From: an uncultured Eubacteriales bacterium | Lineage (GTDB): Bacteria; Bacillota; Clostridia; Peptostreptococcales; Anaerovoracaceae | Assembly: GCA_900551415.1 (NCBI GenBank) | Contig: URWB01000077.1 | Location: forward strand, 1-11,543 | DNA: 11,543 bases | Direction: 5' to 3' | Shown: positions 5,478 through 11,543 of the stretch, piece after piece | Layout: each line of letters begins with the position of its first letter | Numbering within the stretch: the stretch's first letter is position 1 | Notes under the pieces: generated by a model | What the model was told of the DNA's origin: nothing | What the model saw: only the letters and a program-made list of their open reading frames with translations | Databases searched by the model: none | Program-made: the position numbers and the translations under genes

Positions 5478-6704
5478 CTATGCCGTATCGGTCAATACCA
5501 AGCTTATGATCTCCTGTTCCAGCTTACAGTTGTGCGCAAGCATGTAAGTGACCACAGCTTCGTAAGCTTCCTTTCCTGCAAGTGACTTCAATCTTAGCGT
5601 ATCGGTTTGGGTCAGAGGTTTCCTTGCGTTTACATATCGCTTATCCAGCAGTTCCGGAACTCCCATGCAGTACAAACGGAAAGGTATCCCTGTTGTCTCA
5701 CAAAGATTCTGATGGATCAAAAAACCGCCGGCATCAATATCCCCAAAATGCAGATATTCCAATCCCATGTTATCTGCCATCACTTTTTTCAAAAAGGTGA
5801 TCTGATGACGATTGGCATACCCGCCAAGATAAAGATAGGAACACTCCTTGTCAATCATGCGCTGAAACGAGGTCTTGTTCTCAATCGTCATAACTTTCTC
5901 GGTCCCCACCTCTATATGTTTGATCAAAGGGATATCCGCCGAAGAAATTGCAATGCCGCCGCGAAGCCGACTTGTATCCAGAACAAAATCCTTCCAGCGG
6001 ATCTTCCAGCACCCTTTCAGCAGGATTTCCTGCTCCTTTGTAATGATATGAAAGCGCTCCAGTATCGCGTCCGGCGGCTCAAGCTCCGTTTGTAGGGCTG
6101 CAAGAAAGGTCCGCAGCAAACTGCAGATCTCTTCGTAGTTATTTTCTTGAAACCACTTGGAATCACCGTATACCAAAATCGACGCTTCCCTGACATAGAG
6201 TGCTTTCCTGTTTTTCTCAAGAAAATCGATCATTTTTAGGTTTGCTTCTATTCGTGAAAATGCAATCTCGTCTGCCGTTTCATTCAGATGCTGCCGCAGT
6301 GATGCACAGTAAGCATGCACGAGGACACCGCCATGTTCGTAGTCCTCGAAAAGCCGGAAAACTTCTTCTTTGATCTGATCTCGAGGGGTGATCCCGCATT
6401 GGTCTCGCAAAAAATCCTGCGCACTGCTTACAGAATCTTCCGACATGTATATTTTTTCAATTTCATCGCTGTATTTCAGCCTCTTAACGGTCACAAGCTG
6501 CTTGGATTCCAATTGGTGAACGGCTTCGTTGATCGTTTCTTTTTGCCGTATGTCCGCATTGTTCGCAGCGTAAGCTTTATAGATCTCGGATGGACGCAAA
6601 GTGATCCTCCGTTTGGTGTCCACCTGCTTTGCGCTGCGTTGGTCATACTTTTTGAGCAGCTTCTGCAGGATTTCACCGCAAAGTTTTTGGGTCTCACTGT
6701 TCAT
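5478..6704 (-). CDS. jetD: Wadjet subunit JetD, Toprim-type nuclease (DUF2220)
   Basis: JetD is the nuclease subunit of Wadjet. It dimerises, binds DNA bent by the JetABC motor and cleaves small circular plasmids. The 408-aa protein has an N-terminal winged-helix-like region (about 35-90), an arm region in the middle, and a C-terminal Toprim core. In the core, E275 in TIENKTSF and the DxD of HFGDIDAGGF (D322, D324) are the expected metal-binding acids, and LEQE at 395-398 provides the conserved late Glu. The core and all these residues look intact. The ATG overlaps the 3' end of jetC by 11 nt, indicating translational coupling. It is the last recognised gene of the jet operon; no clear terminator was found in the 83 nt that follow. 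Confidence 0.86.
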   Translation of the reverse strand: MNSETQKLCGEILQKLLKKYDQRSAKQVDTKRRITLRPSEIYKAYAANNADIRQKETINEAVHQLESKQLVTVKRLKYSDEIEKIYMSEDSVSSAQDFLRDQCGITPRDQIKEEVFRLFEDYEHGGVLVHAYCASLRQHLNETADEIAFSRIEANLKMIDFLEKNRKALYVREASILVYGDSKWFQENNYEEICSLLRTFLAALQTELEPPDAILERFHIITKEQEILLKGCWKIRWKDFVLDTSRLRGGIAISSADIPLIKHIEVGTEKVMTIENKTSFQRMIDKECSYLYLGGYANRHQITFLKKVMADNMGLEYLHFGDIDAGGFLIHQNLCETTGIPFRLYCMGVPELLDKRYVNARKPLTQTDTLRLKSLAGKEAYEAVVTYMLAHNCKLEQEIISLVLTDTA

Positions 6705-9228
6705 GGAACTTTACCTTTCCGATCCGCATATCCTCTTTTTTCAGCTTCAACAACGGAATGATGACGCTGCATTCGCTTCCGATGGATTCCAGCCGATTCG
6801 GCGGAGCACAGAAGATAACCTGAAAGTTTTGTGCTTGGAAGAAATCCAACATCAGTTTGATATTATGGTCACTCATTTTTTCGAATGGCTCATCGATGAA
6901 GAGCAGACGGACGGAATTGACTCTGGCATTGTACAGCATGGAGAGTGCCGCAGATAGGATCAGCGTATACGGGATCTGCGTTCCTGCGCCAGAATTGTAG
7001 CCGACTGTTTTGGAGAGTTTCCCCTCTTTGATCGTATCATCGGTCACCAGGATCTCATAGCTCATGTAGTTTCGATAGTCTGCGAAACGCTTAATTTCTG
7101 ACAGATCATTTTTATCGATCATTTTGTTGATGATATTTTTAATCTCCTTTTCCCGTTTTTCAATCTCTTCCCTCTCGTATTTCCCATGTCCGGCGCTGTC
7201 AAACGAGATTTGATCATCGAACAGATCATTTGCACTTTGGAGATATTCCGCATAATTTAATACTTTCGCATAATCAGAATGATCCCGGAGCATTTTGACC
7301 TCGAACTGATATTGCGTAGAAAATTTCAATTTATGTAATTCCTTATTGATTTCCCGAATATCAGCAAGTGCCGTTCTAGCGTGCTCATAGATGCTCAGCA
7401 CAAATTCGTGTTTAAAAATATCTTCATATTTTCTGGTCTGTTCCCGCATTTTTTCTTGGATCCCCTGCAGATCGTCGATCCAGATCTTTGTTTTACGCTT
7501 CTGATAGCTCCCCTCTGCATCTGTACCGAGCGGCAGTCTTTCTTCTTGCGGTTTGCGATTGTTATAGAGCATCTGCCGGCTCTGAATCGTCGTTTGCAAT
7601 GCTGTAATGCTGCTCTGCACTCTCTCCCTGGAATTTTGCTTCATTAAGCCGCCGATTTTTGCTTCCCCTTTACGAAATCGATCATACTCCTCGATCGCTT
7701 TTTCATAAACCGATGCATGCATCATCCGTTCCTCATCGAGAATGCCTGAAGCTTCCTGCAAGTTTCTTTTGTATTTGACAGAAGCATCCTGTTGGTTTTC
7801 TGTATCAATTTCGAGTCTGGCCTTTTGACGCTCCATCTCATTCTGTCCGTTTCTCTGGCTATCCAGTTCTCCTGCCAAACGGCTGATCTGCTCCGAAAGC
7901 GCCATAAACTCGACATTGTTCTGCTGGGCTTCCAAAAGTTCCTTGCAATATTTGTTTTCTTCGCGCAGCTGTGCTTCCGTTTGTGCGGCCTCTCGATGGG
8001 CGTTAAGATTAAATTCACGGAAGCTGTCGATCGCATAACGAAGCGAATCAGTTTTTTCCTGCTGCTCCTTTTGGCTTTTCAAAGCCGCAGTTTCCTCTTT
8101 TTCCAACGCGTTGAGCCGTTTCTGCGCTGCCGCCCGGTTCAGCTCGATTGCCTCTTCACCGAGACAGTAACTTTTAATTTTTTTGAAGTTCAGATATGTT
8201 ACTGCCATATTCCTGCTGAGCTTTCCCTCTTTGGACATGGCATTATCGTAGTTCGGAACTTCCTCTATCGGCACTGCATGGATCCTTCCTAGCCAGAATT
8301 TAAAATATGCCGCAGCATGCGAATTCTGAATATCCAAAAGATGGAATACCGCATCCTCTTCACAGACGAGTTCTTTTCGCATGAGCCTTTTTGTATTGAC
8401 CAATTCAAGATACCGATGGCCGGATTTATCCAACATACGGTTGGCAATATCAAAAGCAGTCGGCGAAACGATCACTGCATAGCGGTGCACTCCAAGGAAT
8501 GCTTCGATCGCATTTCTCCATTCCTCGTCCTTTATGCCTATGACATATTCACAAGCCATTTTTGCTCGCTCCGGGATGCCAAGCTGTTCCAATTCGAGAT
8601 TGACCTCTTTGATGAATGCTAGCTGTTCCCCCGCAAAAGTAAAGTCTGCTTTCTTCTTTTTACAGGTTTGCAGAATTTCATTCTGCAGAACGCATTCCTT
8701 TTGGATCTTTTTCAATTCGTCATCGATCGCATATTTCTGCTGCAATACCGCGTCTCTGGCTGCCTGCAAAGCTCGTTTTAGGCTCTCAAGAAAAAGCTGC
8801 TTTTCCACCGCATCTATTTTCGGGTCCATAAGTTTTTCCGGCATTTCATCGTCAAGTAGCCGCTCCGCCTCACGTATTTCTGTGTGTTCAAGAGCTACTC
8901 TGATCTCCCGCAGGAAATTTTCCAATGCAGACACTTCTCGGCGCAGTTTTTGAAGGCGTTCCTCATAGCCCTCGATAGCCCTTTGGGAGGCAGTGATTGC
9001 CTGTGACGCATCCATCGTTTGCAGCGCATCCTTTACTTTGTTATATTGCTCCTGTGTATTTCGTATTTCTTTCTTCCTAGCTTCGATCTTCGTCTCCAGT
9101 TCTCTGCACTGCAGACGATTCTCTTCTATACGCTGTTCTGCACCCTGCAGGTTTTTCTGACATTCCAGAACGTTCTGATATTTTCGTTTGATATCATCTG
9201 TAAGCAAACGGTTTTGTTGTTTGTCCAA
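6694..9228 (-). CDS. jetC: JetC C-terminal fragment: coiled coils, hinge, signature motif and Walker B
   Basis: The open frame resumes directly after the TAA with TTG GAC AAA. Long charged coiled coil covers about 1-200. A globular hinge-like domain follows at about 215-360, containing GIKDEEWRNAIEAFLG, typical of the SbcC/JetC central domain. A returning coiled coil reaches about 720. The ABC signature region is NSGAGTQIPYTLILSAAL (about 745-762) and Walker B is RLLFIDEPFEKMSD (about 774-787), with the catalytic Glu intact. TTG at 9228 has no good ribosome binding site; the next in-frame ATG (codon 72 of this fragment) is also poorly preceded. Separate translation is therefore doubtful. Confidence 0.7.
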   Translation of the reverse strand: MDKQQNRLLTDDIKRKYQNVLECQKNLQGAEQRIEENRLQCRELETKIEARKKEIRNTQEQYNKVKDALQTMDASQAITASQRAIEGYEERLQKLRREVSALENFLREIRVALEHTEIREAERLLDDEMPEKLMDPKIDAVEKQLFLESLKRALQAARDAVLQQKYAIDDELKKIQKECVLQNEILQTCKKKKADFTFAGEQLAFIKEVNLELEQLGIPERAKMACEYVIGIKDEEWRNAIEAFLGVHRYAVIVSPTAFDIANRMLDKSGHRYLELVNTKRLMRKELVCEEDAVFHLLDIQNSHAAAYFKFWLGRIHAVPIEEVPNYDNAMSKEGKLSRNMAVTYLNFKKIKSYCLGEEAIELNRAAAQKRLNALEKEETAALKSQKEQQEKTDSLRYAIDSFREFNLNAHREAAQTEAQLREENKYCKELLEAQQNNVEFMALSEQISRLAGELDSQRNGQNEMERQKARLEIDTENQQDASVKYKRNLQEASGILDEERMMHASVYEKAIEEYDRFRKGEAKIGGLMKQNSRERVQSSITALQTTIQSRQMLYNNRKPQEERLPLGTDAEGSYQKRKTKIWIDDLQGIQEKMREQTRKYEDIFKHEFVLSIYEHARTALADIREINKELHKLKFSTQYQFEVKMLRDHSDYAKVLNYAEYLQSANDLFDDQISFDSAGHGKYEREEIEKREKEIKNIINKMIDKNDLSEIKRFADYRNYMSYEILVTDDTIKEGKLSKTVGYNSGAGTQIPYTLILSAALSMLYNARVNSVRLLFIDEPFEKMSDHNIKLMLDFFQAQNFQVIFCAPPNRLESIGSECSVIIPLLKLKKEDMRIGKVKFHEQ

Positions 9229-9231
9229 TTA
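9229..9231 (-). other. In-frame TAA within jetC
   Basis: The - strand context is AAT TTC GGG TAA TTG GAC AAA. Both flanks stay in the same frame, so it is a nonsense codon and not a frameshift. Other genes in the window end at TAA codons as usual, which argues against a general recoding of TAA. Confidence 0.85.
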
Positions 9232-10017
9232 CCCGAAATTATCCAGTATTTCATCCAAATCCTGAATTTCCTGATTGATCTGCTCCAGACTATTGTTGAT
9301 GCGTTCGATGTTCTGCTTGGCGTCTTTTAGCTTCTCAAATCGAACCGGATGCTCCTCCAATACCGATTCTTTGATAAACTCCTGGATTTTGGCCGCAGGG
9401 TTATATGCCATGATATTGCGGAGTTTTCGCTGATACGTGCTCACCTCTTGATATGGCAGCTTCAGTCCGGTCATCTGCATGAACAAAATGATGCCTTCTT
9501 TTTTCGTTTTCAGCTTCAATCCGTTTTTTCTCTGGAAATCGGATGCGTCGTAAGGTTTTTCTACGCCGTTGTCTTCATAGGTAAAGCAAAGGTCGCGCAG
9601 CGTTTTTTTCTCAGCAGCATACCAGCCGTTCGTAAGATTATCTGTGGAGGAAGTTTCCAGCACGACTCCAAGCACAAAGGCGCTTTGATTGATCTCGTCA
9701 TAATACTCCAATGCAATGTGTGTGAAGACATTCGGCATCTTATCTGCCGGTCTTGCGTAAATACCCGCGCTGGGATCCAATAAGCATCTGGTGTAGGAAA
9801 CAAGATTGCGTTTGCCGATTCCGGTATTGTTCTTACTTGTGGCCTCATTAAATTTAGTATCCCCGGTATACGCATATTTGATGGCATCTAAAATCGTTGA
9901 TTTCCCGCTTTCGTTCTCGCCGGTGATCAAGGTCATATGGTCCGACAGTGGAATCGTTTCATTGACAAAGCCATACCAGTTGATCAACTTCACTTCGCGC
10001 AAACTGATTTTACTCAT
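9229..10017 (-). CDS. jetC: JetC N-terminal fragment: Walker A head half and start of coiled coil
   Basis: These 262 residues start MSKISLREVKLINWYGF and carry the Walker A loop ITGENESGKST (31-41), in the AAA_29-type fold of SbcC/MukB-like ATPases. They then run through about residue 220 as a globular head. The last about 40 residues (INNSLEQINQEIQDLDEILDN) begin the ascending coiled coil and end at the TAA. On its own this half could bind nucleotide but not complete an ATPase site. Confidence 0.75.
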   Translation of the reverse strand: MSKISLREVKLINWYGFVNETIPLSDHMTLITGENESGKSTILDAIKYAYTGDTKFNEATSKNNTGIGKRNLVSYTRCLLDPSAGIYARPADKMPNVFTHIALEYYDEINQSAFVLGVVLETSSTDNLTNGWYAAEKKTLRDLCFTYEDNGVEKPYDASDFQRKNGLKLKTKKEGIILFMQMTGLKLPYQEVSTYQRKLRNIMAYNPAAKIQEFIKESVLEEHPVRFEKLKDAKQNIERINNSLEQINQEIQDLDEILDNFG

Positions 10018-10687
10018 ACTCTTCTTCCTCGCTTTCCGTGAATAGATCCGCGTTTTGTTCCGCTCCCTCGTCCGTATCGGCAGATGTATCATCACCCGCA
10101 GTCAGATCCTGTGTTCCTGTGTATTCCTCGATGACACGTTTTAACTGTCCGATCTCCATACAGAACTGTAGGGACGGATACAGACGGACAATGCCATCCT
10201 CTTGACTGATATCATCTCCAAAATCGATGAGACTGAAACGCTTAAAAACCTGATATGCGTTTTTAAAATCGGTCGGTGTCAGGCTGATCTGATAAATTCC
10301 GCACTTATCGATGATATCCCCGACTGTGACAAAGACAGGCTCCTTGTATCCCATTCGTTCTAAATAGAGCATCCACAGCACCAAGAGCAGCCTAATCTGC
10401 TTCGAGTCAAAACGATAAAGGTTTGCTCGTTTCAAGCCTACCGTTTCCAAATCTTCATCATGCTGCTGCAGCATAGCAACTTTCAGTCTGTCATCCACCA
10501 TCACCTGATAACCAATGAGGGAAAGATAGGCATTTACATCATAGTGATTGGACTCTGCAGCAATGAAGTCATATAATTTTTCGTCTTTATCCGCAACGAG
10601 AAATGTGGCATCCAACAGTTTTCGAATGCAGCGTTTGAACAGATATGCATCTTCCTCATTCCATTTCTTGATGATCTCTAATCCCAT
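10010..10687 (-). CDS. jetB: Wadjet subunit JetB (kleisin-associated KITE-like, DUF6063-like)
   Basis: JetB is the small subunit that sits with JetA on the JetC heads, comparable to MukE of MukBEF. The 225-aa protein has two likely winged-helix regions (about 10-95 and 100-180; for example DAYLFKRCIRKLLDATF and QIRLLLVLWMLYLERMG). It ends in a strongly acidic tail from about residue 190, finishing TESEEEEYE. AGGTGA (complement of 10694-10699) lies 6 nt before ATG 10687. The gene follows jetA by 20 nt and overlaps jetC by 8 nt. The assignment rests mostly on operon position and general resemblance to type III JetB; the fold was not computed. Confidence 0.75.
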   Translation of the reverse strand: MGLEIIKKWNEEDAYLFKRCIRKLLDATFLVADKDEKLYDFIAAESNHYDVNAYLSLIGYQVMVDDRLKVAMLQQHDEDLETVGLKRANLYRFDSKQIRLLLVLWMLYLERMGYKEPVFVTVGDIIDKCGIYQISLTPTDFKNAYQVFKRFSLIDFGDDISQEDGIVRLYPSLQFCMEIGQLKRVIEEYTGTQDLTAGDDTSADTDEGAEQNADLFTESEEEEYE

Positions 10688-10707
10688 AGTTCTTCACCTG
10701 TTTCTTT

Positions 10708-11543
10708 CTATTTGCTCTTTCGGCGGATGCGTGCTCCGCTGATCTCGGCGGTTTCTGTTTCAACTGTTTCATCTCCGAGTTCTACTTCAAACGGAAATTC
10801 CTCATTACCTGCATATGCCATCGCCGCTGCATACATCAAAACCTCTTCCCGTGACAGGATTGGCTTTTCTCCGATCACAAGGCTTTCTGCCATGCCAAGC
10901 TGTGCATCGAGATAATCTCCGGTCCGCTCGACCGAATAGCGATTCTGCGCTTGCCGGAAGAGCTGTTCGGTCTTGGCTTCTTTATCTTCTTCGGTGAGCT
11001 CCTCTTTATAGAGTCCGATGTTTTCTCCCGTATTTTTCACTTTGCGCCTCTTGTCAAAAGAACGATAGCCGATATATCTCTGCTGCGTGATACGAAGTGC
11101 ATCACCGACCTTTTCGCTGGCAGTTTCCTGTTCCGCTTCCGGAAGCTGACCGATCGCATTTAAAAAATCATGCAGCACGCTTTCCATTTTTTCACCGCGG
11201 CTCGCCATCAGCAGGATACGCGTGTTCGCCAGATTGTAATAGTTATTGATCCGCGTATCGATCAGCTCCATATTCTCTTCATATTCCACGCTCAAAAAAT
11301 GCTGCAGCTCCGCAAAATAGCGATTCACCCGATCCTCCGCCGTCTGTTTATCCATCTGCAGTCTTTCCGCGCATTCCAGCGTCATTTTCTGATAAATCTC
11401 GGGCTCTTTCAATCTGCGCAGTCTGCTGCGGATAAAAGAAAGCTGTGTCGGGATCAGGCCGTTATTTTTGATAAAGAAATATTCGTTAAAAAACCGATCC
11501 AGCATCTGATCCTTCATAATGAATTGCCCGAAACAGTTCATAT
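10708..11543 (-). CDS. jetA: Wadjet subunit JetA (DUF5716-like kleisin), 5' end cut off by window
   Basis: JetA is the kleisin that bridges the JetC heads, comparable to MukF. The visible 278 codons are nearly all helical and include the characteristic ELIDTRINNYYNLANTRILLMASRG segment, then a highly charged middle (KEELTEEDKEAKTEQLFRQAQNRY) and a basic end GARIRRKSK. The ATG at 11541 is only two bases from the window edge, so it cannot be shown to be the start; JetA proteins are usually longer, so the N-terminal part is probably outside. Similarity to DUF5716 rather than DUF3375 or DUF2397, together with jetB, is what suggests Wadjet type III. Confidence 0.72.
   Translation of the reverse strand, partial: MNCFGQFIMKDQMLDRFFNEYFFIKNNGLIPTQLSFIRSRLRRLKEPEIYQKMTLECAERLQMDKQTAEDRVNRYFAELQHFLSVEYEENMELIDTRINNYYNLANTRILLMASRGEKMESVLHDFLNAIGQLPEAEQETASEKVGDALRITQQRYIGYRSFDKRRKVKNTGENIGLYKEELTEEDKEAKTEQLFRQAQNRYSVERTGDYLDAQLGMAESLVIGEKPILSREEVLMYAAAMAYAGNEEFPFEVELGDETVETETAEISGARIRRKSK

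Larger units (their letters stand above)
6694..10017 (-). pseudogene. jetC: Wadjet SMC-like ATPase JetC, interrupted by one in-frame stop codon
   Basis: JetC is the SMC/MukB-type ATPase of Wadjet; with JetA and JetB it extrudes DNA loops until a small plasmid is recognised. Read as one frame the gene has 1,107 sense and stop positions before the final TGA, the expected size for JetC. A single TAA at codon 263 (9231-9229) breaks it; there is no frame change, and the sequence on both sides is well conserved JetC. The start is ATG 10017, overlapping the end of jetB by 8 nt, with a purine-rich stretch upstream; in-frame starts further up (10095) would lie deep in jetB. The stop could be a CAA-to-TAA change in the first coiled-coil arm, an assembly error, or a functional readthrough/reinitiation point. 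Without suppression no single polypeptide carries both Walker A and Walker B. Confidence 0.85.

Noticed and set aside
9229..9231. Programmed frameshift in jetC
   Set aside because: The two halves are in the same frame and join codon to codon across the TAA; no slippery site or frame change is needed.
10018..10095. Earlier jetC start adding 26 residues
   Set aside because: It would lie deep within jetB, adds a basic stretch unlike the family, and ATG 10017 overlaps the jetB stop in the usual coupled way.
1..11543. tRNA, rRNA or CRISPR array
   Set aside because: No cloverleaf, rRNA-like block or regularly spaced direct repeats were seen on either strand.

Overview
The window looks like a chromosomal segment of a low-to-mid GC Bacillota (Clostridia or Negativicutes; the exact lineage cannot be read from the sequence). 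The evidence is strong AGGAGG/GGAGG-type ribosome binding sites with 6-9 nt spacing, SigA-type promoters, and families common in anaerobic amino-acid fermenters: a beta-keto acid cleavage enzyme, an M55 D-aminopeptidase, an M20 amidohydrolase and a sigma-54-controlled iron-type alcohol dehydrogenase. The left 3 kb is visibly GC-rich (40 of 60 bases in 2401-2460). The right half is AT-richer (20 of 60 in 7201-7260).

Left part, + strand (1-3110): the 3' part of a BKACE (DUF849) gene ends at 782 and is closed by an intrinsic terminator (838-880). A SigA-type promoter (886-913) follows. It drives a two-gene unit: an M55 zinc D-aminopeptidase (1017-1817) and, 15 nt later, an M20D amidohydrolase (1833-3023). 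Both look like intact metallohydrolases acting on peptide or N-acyl amino acid bonds. A strong 12-bp hairpin (3069-3108) follows the unit.

Middle scar (3120-3870): only the C-terminal end of an IS3/IS150-type transposase remains (about 3155-3349). It abuts the first 51 codons of an iron-containing alcohol dehydrogenase on the - strand (3400-3555). Behind that gene stub sits a textbook sigma-54 -24/-12 promoter (3649-3631), preceded by a palindromic, TGCATT-rich block at the right distance for an enhancer-binding protein. A once-regulated alcohol dehydrogenase gene therefore appears to have been cut off by an insertion element that then decayed.

Next on the - strand are an SDR oxidoreductase (4678-3878) with its own terminator and a promoter overlapped by a 28-bp dyad operator, and a macro-domain ADP-ribose hydrolase-like gene (5394-4876).

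The right half (- strand, 11543-5478) is a Wadjet plasmid-defence operon, jetA-jetB-jetC-jetD, best matching type III. JetA runs off the right edge. The genes are tightly packed (20-nt gap, 8-nt overlap, 11-nt overlap). JetA, JetB and the SMC-like ATPase JetC form the DNA-loop-extruding complex, and JetD is the Toprim-type nuclease subunit that cleaves small circular DNA. jetC carries one in-frame TAA (9229-9231) at codon 263, with the reading frame intact on both sides over about 1,107 codons. The system is therefore either recently inactivated, split, or dependent on readthrough or reinitiation. The macro-domain gene follows jetD by 83 nt with no obvious promoter and may be part of the same transcript.
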